The notes under the pieces were generated by a model, which saw only the letters and a program-made list of their open reading frames with translations, did no database searches and was not told the DNA's origin. A program made the translations under genes and the position numbers. From DAOUEO01 sp963763495 (GTDB taxonomy: Bacteria; Chloroflexota; Dehalococcoidia; DSTF01; JALHUB01), in NCBI GenBank assembly GCA_963763495.1, contig CAVXOY010000005.1:1-46202 (forward strand): a DNA stretch of 46,202 bases, written 5' to 3'. The first letter of the stretch is position 1, and every line of letters starts with the position of its first letter. Of the stretch, positions 1-9,564 are shown piece by piece.

Positions 1-478
<478 letters not shown>

Positions 479-491
479 ACCTGAACCTGTC

Positions 492-500
492 TGCTATAAT
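492..500 (+). promoter_or_regulatory. Extended -10 promoter upstream of the Eis-like gene
   Basis: TGC followed by a perfect TATAAT, 14 bases after the cysK stop and 55 bases before the TTG start of the acetyltransferase gene. TGnTATAAT is the extended -10 form, which tolerates a poor -35; no good -35 hexamer is visible 17 bases upstream. Confidence 0.5.
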
Positions 501-555
501 ACCAGCCAACCATGCCACTGCCGGGGGAGAAGACCCCCGAGAACCGGAGCAGGCT

Positions 556-1782
556 TTGAACGCCGAGATACGTCCCTTCCGCGACGAAGAGATAGAGCAG
601 TACGTCTTCGCCGACTCCTACTCTTTTAACGCCCCCAGAACCGCCCAGGCGCTCGCGGATTCGATTGCCTTCAATCGGGCCGCCTTCCCGCTGGAATGGA
701 CGCTCGGTGCGTTCGTCGACGGCCGGCTCGTCGCCGGAATGCACATCCTCCCCTTTTCCATGTGGATCAACGGCGTCGCGCGATCGATGGGTGGAGTCAG
801 CAGCGTCGCCTGTCTGCCCGAACATCGTCGCAAAGGCCACGTGGGCGCTCTCTTGCGCCAAGGCCTGGCGGATATGCGAGACCGCGGCCAAGTGCTGTCT
901 GCGCTATACACGCCCCACCATCCCCTGTACCGGCGCTACGGCTGGGAGATTGCCTCCCGGGCCATCCGCTACTCCTTCGCCCCCAAAGATATTCAACTCG
1001 TAAGGCCGCCGCGCGAGGAACGTGTCCGGCGCGTGACGGCGGATGAATGGCAGACCCTGCACGCCATCTATCTTGAGTACGCCCAAGACCGAAACGGCCC
1101 CCTGCTTCGCACCGAGGTCTGGTGGCGAGGAGCCGTCTTCAACAGGATGCGGGAGCCCCAGGATGCAGCGCTCTGGGAGAACGCAGCCGGTCAGGGACGG
1201 GGATACGTGATTTACCACAACCGCCGCTTCGACCGCCCGGAGCGCATGTTTGGCGAGGATATCCTGCAGGTGTGGGAGCTTGTCGCCCTTGACGCAGATG
1301 CCTACGCGGGGCTGCTCGGCTATCTGGCGCGCCACGACGTCAACGAACGCATCGAGTGGAATGCCTCCCCCGACGAGCCGCTGCTGCACGCCGTCGTTGA
1401 GCCGTTCCGCGTGCAGATGAGATCGTCGCCGGCCCTGATGCTCCGCATCGTCGACGTGCCGCGCGCCCTGGAGACCCGCGGCTATCTGGGGCAGGCCACG
1501 GGGCGACGTCTCGTCATCGGAATACGGGACCAGAGCGCGCCCTGGAACGATGGTGTCTGGAGGCTGGAAGTCGACGAGGGGAATGTCACCGCGCGGGCGG
1601 CGTCCGCAGAGGCCGACCTCACTATGGACGTGCGCACACTGGCGGCGCTCTACAACGGTCACCTGTGCCCGTCAGAGGCAGCGAAGGCCGGACTGATCGA
1701 GGTGGCGAGACCGTCGGCGCTGGCCGACGCCGCCGCTATCTTCTCCGTGAACTACGCCCCGTTCTGCCTCGACTTCTTCTAG
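556..1782 (+). CDS. Eis-like GNAT family N-acetyltransferase
   Basis: A 408-residue protein of the Eis (enhanced intracellular survival) type. The N-terminal GNAT domain carries the acetyl-CoA loop around VACLPEHRRKGHVGALLRQGL (conserved RRKGHVGALL). A second GNAT-like middle part follows, and a C-terminal SCP2-like domain ends in YAPFCLDFF, with the terminal carboxylate expected to act in catalysis as in mycobacterial Eis. Length fits the family (about 400). The open frame extends upstream to 340, but TTG 556 is chosen because GGAG lies 7 bases before it and the family start IRPFRDEE follows directly. The family acetylates amines, including lysines and aminoglycosides; the substrate here is unknown. 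It is followed by a DinB-like gene after 33 bases. Confidence 0.85.
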   Translation: MNAEIRPFRDEEIEQYVFADSYSFNAPRTAQALADSIAFNRAAFPLEWTLGAFVDGRLVAGMHILPFSMWINGVARSMGGVSSVACLPEHRRKGHVGALLRQGLADMRDRGQVLSALYTPHHPLYRRYGWEIASRAIRYSFAPKDIQLVRPPREERVRRVTADEWQTLHAIYLEYAQDRNGPLLRTEVWWRGAVFNRMREPQDAALWENAAGQGRGYVIYHNRRFDRPERMFGEDILQVWELVALDADAYAGLLGYLARHDVNERIEWNASPDEPLLHAVVEPFRVQMRSSPALMLRIVDVPRALETRGYLGQATGRRLVIGIRDQSAPWNDGVWRLEVDEGNVTARAASAEADLTMDVRTLAALYNGHLCPSEAAKAGLIEVARPSALADAAAIFSVNYAPFCLDFF

Positions 1783-1815
1783 CCGGAGAACCCCCACAGA
1801 GACTGGAGGAGTTCC

Positions 1816-2388
1816 ATGTCCGAGATGTTCATCGACTCCCTCAAAGCGCGGATCAAGGCCATGAACAGTCTCTGGGAACAGGCCGCCGGCGACATGACGC
1901 TGGAGCAGGTCAACCACCACGAGCGCAAGGGCGTCCTTCCCATTGCCTTCAGCTTCTCCCACTTCATGAAGGTGCAGGACATCGCCGTCAGCGGCACCTT
2001 CCTGGGAGAGCGCCCGCTGTGGGCCCAGGGAGGCTGGGCAGAGAAAGTCGGCGTCACCGTCGACGCGCTGGGGAGAGAAGAGACCGTGGAGGAGATGGAG
2101 AATCTCCGCTTCGGAGACTTCGAGGCATGGAAGCTGTACCAAGCGGAGGTTATCGCGCGGACGGACCGCGTTCTGCAAACGCTGACTGAAGAGATACTGG
2201 CGGAGGTCGCCATGCCGCGCCTGCCGCCGAACATGCAGCACGTCTTCTGCAGCCGCGTCGTCGGCCCCGACGGCCCCGTGCACAAGCTGGATGTCCTCGA
2301 GTGCTTCGTCTATCAGCACGGGCTTCGCCACATGGGCGAGATCGAGCACGGGCGAGCGCTGGTCGGGCTGGGCGGCATGACCAGCTAG
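1816..2388 (+). CDS. DinB-like superfamily protein
   Basis: A 190-residue predicted helical protein preceded by a good ribosome site (GGAGGAG, 6 bases before ATG). The start MSEMFIDSLKARIKAMNSLWEQ, the FSFSHFMKVQD block and the C-terminal YQHGLRHMGEIEHGRALVG resemble the DinB/YfiT four-helix bundle, in which three histidines bind a divalent metal. Candidate histidines are those of HFMK and QHGLRHMGE. DinB-like proteins often act as small-thiol-dependent transferases, but no specific function can be read here. It lies 33 bases after the Eis-like gene and is probably cotranscribed with it. Confidence 0.7.
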   Translation: MSEMFIDSLKARIKAMNSLWEQAAGDMTLEQVNHHERKGVLPIAFSFSHFMKVQDIAVSGTFLGERPLWAQGGWAEKVGVTVDALGREETVEEMENLRFGDFEAWKLYQAEVIARTDRVLQTLTEEILAEVAMPRLPPNMQHVFCSRVVGPDGPVHKLDVLECFVYQHGLRHMGEIEHGRALVGLGGMTS

Positions 2389-2440
2389 ACGGATGGCCCC
2401 CTGCAGAGCAGACACGGAGTTCGACAGAGGAAGATTCTAA

Positions 2441-4080
2441 ATGGCGATCCGGAAAAACGCCCACCTTGTCGGCGTCGACGTCGGCACGGGCAGCGTCCGG
2501 GCCGGCGTGTTCGACTGCGGGGACCGCTCCTGGGCTCCGGACCGATAGCGATTCAGGTCTTCCGTCCCCAGGAGGATTATGTCGAGCAGTCTTCGGCGAC
2601 ATCTGGCGGGCGGTAGGAGAGTCGGTGCGCGCAGTCCGACAGGCGGGTTGACGCCTCAAGCATGCCGGCATCGGCTTCGACGCCACCTGCTCGCTCGTCG
2701 CCCTCGATCGCGCCGACCAGCCGATCACCGTCTCACCCAGCGGCGACCCCGACCGGAACGTCATCGTCTGGATGGACCACCGCGCTGCCGCCCAGGCCGA
2801 GCACATCAACGCCACCGGCCACCCGGTGCTGCGCTACGTCGGCGGCAAGATCTCGCCCGAGCAGGAACCGCCGAAGCTGAAGTGGCTCAAGGAGAACCTG
2901 CCGGAGACCTGGGCAAACGCCGGCAAGTTCCTCGACCTGGCCGACTACCTCGTCTTCCAGGCCTGCGGCGACGACGTCCGCAGCCTGTGCACCGTCGTCT
3001 GCAAGTGGACGTACCTCGGCCACGAAGGCGAGGGCGGCGCCTGGGACATGTCGTTCTTCCAGCAGATCGGCCTCGATGACCTGTTCGAAGGCGGACGCGC
3101 CGGCAGGCGAGTGGCGCCCATGGGCTCGCGCGCCGGAACTCTCACCGCCGCGGCCGCCGCCGACCTGGGGCTCGCCGAAGGAACGGCCGTCGCGTCGGCA
3201 TCATCGACGCCCACGCCGGTGGCCTCGGCGTCCTCGGCATGCACCCCCACGGCGACAAGGCGCCGACTGGGACGGCTGGACACCAGCTCGCGCTGATCGC
3301 CGGCACCTCGTCCTGCCACATGGCGGTGTCGCGCGAGGCGCGCTTCATCCGCGGCGTCTGGGGGCCCTACTTCGGCGCGATGATCCCCGGCATGTGGCTG
3401 AACGAAGGCGGCCAGAGCGCGACCGGCGCCCTCATCGACCACGTCATCGAGAACCACGCCGCGTACCTGCTGTCAGCCGCACCGCCGCCGACTCCGGGCG
3501 CACCGTCTACCAGGCACTGAACGATGATCTCGCCCAAATGACACCGGCGGAGCTCGACGAGGCGATGTCGGAGCTACACGTCCTGCCCTATTTCCACGGC
3601 AACCGCTCGCCCCGCGCCGACAGCCGCGCCCGCGGCATGATCAGCGGCCTGACGCTCGACTCCTCGCCGCGGAACCTCGCCCTTCTCTACCTCGCGACCG
3701 TCCAGGCCATCGCCCACGGCACGCGCCACATCATCGACGAGATGAACAAGGCCGGATACGCAATCGAGCGGCTCCATGCCTGCGGCGGCGGCAGCAAGAA
3801 CCCCGCTCCTCATGCAGGAGCACGCCGACGTGACGGGCTGCGAGATCTATCTTCTCCAGCCACGGAGCCCGTGCTCCTCGGCTCGGCGATGCTCGCGGCC
3901 GTAGCGGCCGGCGTGTACCCCTCGGTCGTCGATGCAATCGCTTCGATGAGCCCGGAGGCCGAGGCTGTGAAGCCTAACCGAAGCCGTAAGTCGCTTCTCG
4001 ATATTCGACACCGCATCTTCCTGCGCATGTACGAGCATCAGCTTGAGTATCGCCAGCTAACTGAGGAGGCTGGGAAATGA
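2441..4080 (+). pseudogene. FGGY-family pentulokinase (D-ribulokinase-like), several frameshifts
   Basis: An FGGY carbohydrate kinase readable only by switching frames at least seven times (around 2515, 2600, 2650, 3195, 3280-3480, 3805 and 3862). Pieces in order: GVDVGTGSVRAGVFD (N-terminal phosphate motif), GIGFDATCSLVALD, NVIVWMDHRAAAQAEHINAT, YVGGKISPEQEPPKLKWLK, LIAGTSSCHMAVS, PYFHGNRSPRAD, ACGGGSKNP and a C-terminal helix. GFDATCS and WMDHRA match the YDR109C/FGGY D-ribulokinase branch better than classic AraB. The reconstructed length of about 545 residues is normal for the family, and every segment is well conserved, so read errors are likelier than real decay. Start ATG 2441 follows AGAGGAAG. 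Its last four bases overlap the isomerase start (ATGA), giving a kinase-isomerase sugar operon. Confidence 0.8.
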
Positions 4081-5664
4081 TAAACGACCGGATTCGCGTC
4101 GGCGTCTTCTCACCGAACGATAACCGCGCCTGGGTACGCTCAGACAACCTCGACCTCATGCTCAGGCATGAGGCCCTGCTCATCGAGGCCTTGACCAAGA
4201 ACGGCGTCGAGGTCGTCAGAGGCGGCGACGGGCTTCCACGCGAGGACCAGATCGCCTGGAACCGCGACCTGGTCATCCGCCAGGCGAGACGGATCGCCGA
4301 GGCGAAGCCCGACGCCCTCATCCTCAACCAGGGCTCTTGGACCTTCCCCCGCGACTCGGTGGATGCCGTGGACATCTACGAGTCCACACTGAAGCCGATG
4401 CTCGAAGGAGCCAGGAGCGCCGCCTCCCGGCTCCTGCTGTTCGGCTACAAGGACACGCAGGTGCCGGGCCTGGTGGCCCTCATGGCCATCGCCGGCGCGC
4501 TCAGGACGATGGGGAGGTCGTTCCAGGTCGCCTACGGCCGCATCGACGAGGACCCGGCGACGCGCCAGGACGTGATGAGCAAGCTGCGCTTCTTCAAGCG
4601 GCGGGCGGACGCAGCCAAGAGCGCCGCCGCCGTCATCGGTCGCCTGCCCGAGCAGAAGTACCTCCAGTTCGGCGGCGAGTCTCTGCGCATGCCCACGGCG
4701 ACCGCCGACCCCAACCTCTGGCAGAAGCTGTTCAAGGTCAGCTACGACCACCTCGACCAGTCGGAGATCGTCAATCGCGCCTTGGCGATGGTGAGGTGGA
4801 ACGGACAAGCCGGGCGAGAGCGACTACGAGATCGTCGACGACCGGGTGGCAAACGCCGTCGACTACAGACAGAAGACCGGCAACTTCGACTTCAGCCGAG
4901 CGAGCCTGCCTTCCATCCACAAGTTCGTCCTTCAAGTGGCGATGTTCTACGCCGCCCGCGACATCATCGAGGAGACGGGCGCTACCTTCTGCGGGATCAA
5001 GTGCCAGGACGAGCTCAGCGCCAACCTCTGCACCGCCTGCATCGCCACCTCCTACCTCGGCAACGACGTCGCGCCGGACGGGACGCCGCAGGCGCGCATC
5101 TACCCGACCTCCTGCGAGAATGACATGGACACCGCCCTCACCCAGCTCCTCCTGCATCTGCTATCCGGCCAACCCGCCGCATTCGGCGACTTCCGCGACG
5201 TCGAGGACGGCAAGCTGGCGATCGTCAACTGCGGCCAGCACCCGACCTACTTCTTCGGCGCACCCGATGAAGCCGGCAAGACAAAGGACCAGAGGGCGGA
5301 GTTCCTGGGACAGGAGATATTCTACGCCGGAGGCGGCGCCGCGGTGAGAGGACGCACGCCCGGCGGACTCCAAGTCACCGTCGCCCGCCTGGGCCGGGAG
5401 AACATGCGCTACTACCTGGCGGCCACAGTCATCGAGACCGTGGACGTCGACCCCAAAGAGCACGAGCGCTACAGCGTCTCCTGGCCGATCCTGAGGGGGA
5501 AGATACCGTTATCAGAGAGAGCGCTGGCGACGATGTGGCCCTCCAACCATCTCGCCTTCACCTTCGGCGACTACACGCCGCATCTCGTGGAGCTGGCGGA
5601 GCAGCTCGACATCGGCTACCGGATCGTCGACGGCAACGGGAACGAGCACCTCCGGCCGAGCTAG
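4077..5664 (+). CDS. L-fucose/L-arabinose isomerase family protein (one frameshift)
   Basis: An aldose-ketose isomerase-like protein of about 529 residues after joining two frames. The first part (4077 to about 4800) has IRVGVFSPNDNRAWVR, ALILNQGSWTFPRDSV and LLLFGYKDTQVPGLVALMA. The second part (about 4801-5664) has FCGIKCQDELSANLCTACIATSYLGND, SCENDMDTALTQLLLHLL, NCGQHPTYFFG and MWPSNHLAFTFGDYTP. Acidic residues in KCQDELS and the late SNHLAF histidine fit metal binding in the fucose-isomerase fold. One extra base near 4798-4803 breaks the frame. The ATG overlaps the stop of the kinase gene, so the pair probably converts an aldopentose or deoxyhexose to a ketose and then to its phosphate. 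The exact sugar cannot be told. Confidence 0.8.
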
Positions 5665-5700
5665 AAGAGGCGACAAGCGACGGCACGTCGCTGCGGTTCA

Positions 5701-6213
5701 TCAGGAGGAGAGATGGACGCCTAAGGTCATTCCAGGCTGGAGACCAAACTCGGAGCGGAGACGATCGCGCAGTTCTTCTCGAAGCCGCTGGACGCCGATG
5801 CTATTCCTCCGGGGTCAGTTCCAGCGCTGGAGCGGTGAAGATGGCGTGCGGCGGTGCATGAGGAGCCAGATCGCCGCGATAGCGCGGGACGACGTGACAG
5901 TGCAGATGCGGAATGACGTTGCCAGTATCGGTAGTTTAGCTTCAGGGGTCTGTAGACCGCTGCAACGCTTCGCCACTGCCTCACGTCATCGAAGAACCCG
6001 TGGGCGGGTGCAGCTCGAAGGGTTGCTGACGGTCGCCGACATAGACCACGGTGTAGCCGGCGCTCTCTGGTTCCGGCCGACCGCACAGCGGACAGTGGCA
6101 GTCGCCCCACGTACAGGCTGACTCGATCGCGGTACTGGCTGCACCTGGAGTTGGGAGCAATCCCTCAACGCCTGCCACTCGTCGAGCGCCATCCAGCCCT
6201 TGCGTTCGGTCAT
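5701..6213 (-). pseudogene. HIT-family hydrolase, frame-broken
   Basis: No single long frame exists here, but reading the minus strand across frames gives a HIT protein. It begins MTERKGWMALDEWQAL (6213), continues with GYTVVYVGDRQQPFELHPP and AAVYRPLKLNY, then GNVIPHLHCHVVPRYRGD (5850-5920), and ends ALELTPEE..VQRLREELRDRL..FGLQPGMT with a stop at 5701-5703. PHLHCH is the histidine-triad active site of nucleotide hydrolases and transferases. About four frameshifts are needed (near 6150, 6000-5980, 5918 and 5820). The reconstructed length of about 170 residues is plausible for the family. It points toward the isomerase 3' end, so the two genes are convergent. Whether the damage is real or a sequencing artefact cannot be decided here. 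Confidence 0.65.
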
Positions 6214-6236
6214 ATCGCGCAGGCCACGCTGTTGTA

Positions 6237-7088
6237 CTAGAACCGCGCGGCTCTCACCACCAGGCGGTTGCTATAGTTACGCGTCGCCGAGTCGAAGGTG
6301 CCGGTGCAGGTCACAATTGTCAGCACCTCCTGCCCCGTCTGCCCTGCGTAAGCGGCGAAGTTCTCCGTGTCATCTATCCACTGAGACCACTGCACGACGT
6401 ACCTGAGCAGCGTGCCATCCAGCAAATAGACGTCGATCTCATCGCCGGGCACCAACTGGCGCAGGTCCCAGAAGACCGCTGTGTAGTTGGGGTGATAGTC
6501 GACGTGACCCGAGAACAGCGCGTTCGAGTTGGGAGTTCCCGGGAAGCCCCCCATGCCACCGAAGGCCGAGAAGTCATACCAGACCGCATCGTCCTTGCCG
6601 TTGGGGTTGCCCATGTTCCCGTCAGCACCCAATACCCGCACGTTCACGGGCGCATTCACCCCGATGCGCGGTATGACCATCCGCATCCCTGCCGTCGGAG
6701 CCGCGCCACTGCCCGTGCCGCAGGCCGCCGTCGTGAACGTCCCCGTCCAGGAGGTATACCAGACACCGTCTATCAGGGTGTTCACGCGCCAGTGATGCAC
6801 CGTGTTCGGTGAGAGTCCCGGCCAGGAGAGCGCGTTCTGATTGGAGGGCATCGGCCCGACCCCCAAGAAGAGGCCGGGCGGGAACGTGCTGTAGACGCTC
6901 AGGTCAAGATACTGGAGGCCGTTACCCTCAGTCGCCGGTGTCCAGTGGAAGATGACGTCAACCTTGCCGGGATCCGTCGCGCTGCATGCTTGCTCGACCG
7001 GGCCGACCCAGGCGACCTTGCAGCCGATGAGAGCGAACGCCCCCAACACCAGACTCCCGACAGTCAACAGCGCTAGCTTCTTTCTCAT
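6237..7088 (-). CDS. Sortase with lipoprotein signal (class E/F-like)
   Basis: A 283-residue protein starting at ATG 7088 (GGAGGGGGA just upstream); the open frame continues 13 codons further but without a better site. It opens with a lipoprotein signal, MRKKLALL..FALIGCK, whose cysteine would be lipidated. A roughly 100-residue fibronectin-III-like module follows (WTPATEGNGLQYLDLSVYS..VHHWRVNTLIDGVWY). The C-terminal sortase barrel has the catalytic histidine in FSGHVDYH, the cysteine in TIVTCTG and the arginine in NRLVVRA. Sortases join or anchor surface proteins; class E/F members are usual in GC-rich monoderms. No LPXTG-type substrate is visible in the window. The gene stands alone, some 570 bases downstream of the glycosyltransferase in the same direction. 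Confidence 0.85.
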   Translation of the reverse strand: MRKKLALLTVGSLVLGAFALIGCKVAWVGPVEQACSATDPGKVDVIFHWTPATEGNGLQYLDLSVYSTFPPGLFLGVGPMPSNQNALSWPGLSPNTVHHWRVNTLIDGVWYTSWTGTFTTAACGTGSGAAPTAGMRMVIPRIGVNAPVNVRVLGADGNMGNPNGKDDAVWYDFSAFGGMGGFPGTPNSNALFSGHVDYHPNYTAVFWDLRQLVPGDEIDVYLLDGTLLRYVVQWSQWIDDTENFAAYAGQTGQEVLTIVTCTGTFDSATRNYSNRLVVRAARF

Positions 7089-7440
7089 GATCCCATCCCC
7101 CTCCGTCTGCACTGGAAGTTCATGCAAGGTTACGAAAACCCTGCTGCTGCAGTTGCCTACCCGGACTGCCCAAGACCATGATACCCATTACTCGGCCTTG
7201 GCCACGCTGCTGGTATCCTACCATGTTCCGTCAACTGCGAAAAGAGATCGGCATAGACGACAGCAAACACCCTTCACCAATCGGACACATTGGCCGATGT
7301 TGATTCCAGAAGAGATACTTCCCCATCTTGACAGGCCCCAAACCGGAGCATAGACTGAAGGTGGGCCCGGAGATCAGGGAGCCATTTTCCGAAAGGAGGG
7401 TTTCATGGTAAAAGACCGGGTGCTCTGGGGGAAGTGGCAA
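7089..7440. other. Intergenic stretch without a recognisable gene
   Basis: About 350 bases upstream of the sortase. No conserved reading frame is visible on either strand. It would form the 5' leader of the sortase if transcription started within the hairpin cluster at 7441-7613. Confidence 0.4.
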
Positions 7441-7560
7441 GTTGACAGGTAACGCCCTGCCAAAGTATGGCAGGGCATCGGAAAGCGATTAGGCCCCGCT
7501 TTCCCGGTCGTCACCGCAGCTTGCGGAACCAAGATGACCTTGGGGTATAACCTCCAAAAG
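7441..7560 (-). ncRNA. Unclassified structured region (three or more adjacent hairpins)
   Basis: Three strong inverted repeats sit side by side in a gap. They are an 8-bp stem GCCCTGCC/GGCAGGGC around 7454-7476, an 8-bp stem GGAAAGCG/CGCTTTCC around 7480-7505, and CCGCA/TGCGG around 7515-7527, followed by CAAG/CTTG near 7530-7542. Such packing suggests a folded RNA, or the end of a mobile element. Strand is uncertain: read on the minus strand it lies between the glycosyltransferase terminator and the sortase, as a leader would. I could not match it to a riboswitch class. Confidence 0.3.
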
Positions 7561-7581
7561 GGGCCTTTCGGAAGAACCAAT

Positions 7582-7613
7582 GAGAAGACCGTCCAGTTAT
7601 GGGCGGTCTTCTC
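7582..7613 (-). terminator. Terminator-like hairpin after the glycosyltransferase gene
   Basis: A perfect 10-bp stem GAGAAGACCG/CGGTCTTCTC with a 12-base loop, 42 bases past the stop of the minus-strand glycosyltransferase. The following minus-strand bases ATTGGTTCTTCC are only moderately T-rich, so termination strength is uncertain. Confidence 0.6.
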
Positions 7614-7654
7614 GTTATTACAGACATCCTCGGCCCACCGCCGAAGGCTCACGC

Positions 7655-9469
7655 CTAGGCCTTTTCGGTCACCCTGTACTCCAACCGCTTTCCCAACATC
7701 AAGCGGATCTGCGCGTCCAGCGCGGGCAGGGCCGTGAAGAAGAACGTTATGAAAGCCATGAGGAACCACTGAACATATTGGACCGGCAGGAGCCAGATCG
7801 GGAAGTGCTTGGGCCGTTTCGGCCGCATCAGCGTGTCCATCCCCACCATCACGAGAAGCGGCACCATGCAGGGGAACAGGATCTTGCTCGCAATAGGACT
7901 GAACCAATCCGGTACCGCCTCGATACCGATCATGAACATGGCAATCGCCGGGACTATCTTTCCGACGGTGATGATCCCGATAGTGATGACGAACCACTGG
8001 CTCGACCACAAGACGTGGTTCTCGAAAACACTCCAGGTCCGCCGGAACCGCTGCAACAGCGGGATCTCCGGATGAGCGAACGACTGTCGAATAGCGTACG
8101 AAATGTCCACCGCACCCCAACAGTGCCGGCGCGCCTGCTCGTACTGGGCGTAGAAAGTCTTGAAATACCCCTGACTGCGTACGCCATCGTTGCCCACCGG
8201 CAGGTAGATCGGCTCCACGTCCACTTCACCCTTCAAGTGGAAGAAGCACTTGAGGAACATGTGCCAGTCCTCAGGGATGACATCCACGTCCCAGTAACTC
8301 ACCTCGTCCGCCATCTGGAGACTCAAGCTGTAGGTAGACTGAGGGAAGCGGATGCAATACTTGCGGGTGAGACGCACCAAGTGGTTGAGACTACCGAGAG
8401 CGTTAGGCAATCGCAGAGGGGCGGGTACATCCCAGATATTGTTGTAGAGGAAGATGGGGGCCTGCCAAAAGCGCCGGTATCTTTGGGGATGAGTAGCGAA
8501 CTTATAGGTTAGGCAACTGAAGTAGTTCTTGGGGAACTGACTGTCGGCATCGCAACTGGTGACCGTGAGATGGCCGATGTCAAACCCCATCTCATCGACC
8601 AGCTTGTGCTTGATGTGGCGGGCGGCCCAGGCTTCGTTTGACGACTTGCCGCGCACCTCGCCAATAATGTCCGGCGGGTGGAACGTTGCATAGAGACCCG
8701 CAAAGTGCCCCTCGAACTTCTCTCGAAGGATATCCGCTTTCCCTTCCACCCCCTCCTCCGCCCCCTCGAGAGCCAGAACGACGAACAACTGCTCGCCCCC
8801 CAACGACTGCTCGACTAGAGTGTTCAGCGTGAGAGACAGCTTCTCCACCGTCTCCTTGTAGCTGGGAATGATGACGATGTGATGCACGTCTTCCCACTCC
8901 AAGTACGCCTTTCCCTGCGCCTTTGCCTCGTCGTAGCTCTGACGCCAGTCAATCTTGGCCTCCCGCTTTAGGACAGACTGCCCGCGCAACACGTGAATAG
9001 CGGTGTTGACCGAGCGCCACAGCCAATAGACGTCGAACCCTATCAGGAGGACAGCCAAGGGAACGGGCATCACGAGCGGTCCCCATATCAGGGAGGTGAT
9101 CACCAGTAGCGCGACAACCGCCGGTAGCATCTCCAACAGCCGCTGCGCGATACGGCCCCGAAGCCTCTCGTCGACCGCGAAACCATATGCACTTGGCCGG
9201 GGAATCGCTATCTCGGCAGTGGCAGCAGCGATAGCAGCCGGTGCGATGGCAAACCGCCCGGCAGGCGCCAAGGGCTCTGCAACAGCGACGGCGGGGCGTG
9301 CCGACCAGCGCGCTGACGGCTCCGCCGTGACGAATAGAGGATCGCCGGAGGGGACAGCCGTAGCCCCTATCTGGTTCCTGGCCGGGAATGGTGGGGAGCC
9401 GGGCGCACCGGCTGGGGAGAGCTGCCCGTCGGCAGACAAGGATGACTTACCTAGATCGGTTGCTCGCAT
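7655..9469 (-). CDS. Membrane glycosyltransferase family 2
   Basis: A 604-residue processive-type family 2 glycosyltransferase. Residues 1-100 are a low-complexity Ala/Pro-rich cytosolic tail. Membrane segments lie around 113-150, and the GT-A catalytic domain spans about 195-460. Catalytic features are IPSYKE (202), TSCDADS (304, the DXD metal site), PEDWHMF (399, catalytic ED) and a QARRHCWG box (445) corresponding to the (Q/R)xxRW acceptor motif. About four membrane segments follow (480-590), with RPKRPKHFP in a loop. It probably polymerises or transfers a sugar across the cytoplasmic membrane; sugar and product are unknown. Expression appears to be set by the c-di-AMP riboswitch at 9565-9682, which suggests a cell-envelope role. 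Confidence 0.85.
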   Translation of the reverse strand: MRATDLGKSSLSADGQLSPAGAPGSPPFPARNQIGATAVPSGDPLFVTAEPSARWSARPAVAVAEPLAPAGRFAIAPAAIAAATAEIAIPRPSAYGFAVDERLRGRIAQRLLEMLPAVVALLVITSLIWGPLVMPVPLAVLLIGFDVYWLWRSVNTAIHVLRGQSVLKREAKIDWRQSYDEAKAQGKAYLEWEDVHHIVIIPSYKETVEKLSLTLNTLVEQSLGGEQLFVVLALEGAEEGVEGKADILREKFEGHFAGLYATFHPPDIIGEVRGKSSNEAWAARHIKHKLVDEMGFDIGHLTVTSCDADSQFPKNYFSCLTYKFATHPQRYRRFWQAPIFLYNNIWDVPAPLRLPNALGSLNHLVRLTRKYCIRFPQSTYSLSLQMADEVSYWDVDVIPEDWHMFLKCFFHLKGEVDVEPIYLPVGNDGVRSQGYFKTFYAQYEQARRHCWGAVDISYAIRQSFAHPEIPLLQRFRRTWSVFENHVLWSSQWFVITIGIITVGKIVPAIAMFMIGIEAVPDWFSPIASKILFPCMVPLLVMVGMDTLMRPKRPKHFPIWLLPVQYVQWFLMAFITFFFTALPALDAQIRLMLGKRLEYRVTEKA

Positions 9470-9530
9470 AGCTTGTAGGGTGCCCCTGCCCTCTCCTTTC
9501 TCACCGCTTCCTGCGGACGGACGCTGGGCA

Positions 9531-9563
9531 AAGAAAAAGGCCGTCCTGTCGCAGTCCGACCTT
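9531..9563 (-). terminator. Riboswitch-associated intrinsic terminator
   Basis: On the minus strand a stem starting GGTC and closing GGCC, with an inner CTG-CGA-CAG hairpin and a tandem G-A mismatch, is followed directly by TTTTTCTTT. It lies just after the riboswitch aptamer and about 60 bases before the glycosyltransferase start, so it is placed to stop transcription when ligand is bound. Confidence 0.7.
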
Positions 9564-9564
9564 T

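Noticed and set aside
904..1662. A 252-codon minus-strand frame opposite the Eis-like gene
   Set aside because: Composition is that of a shadow frame in GC-rich DNA, and the opposite strand has a clear conserved gene.
7441..7560. A c-di-GMP-I or cobalamin riboswitch
   Set aside because: The conserved core sequences of these classes could not be placed; only generic hairpins are visible.
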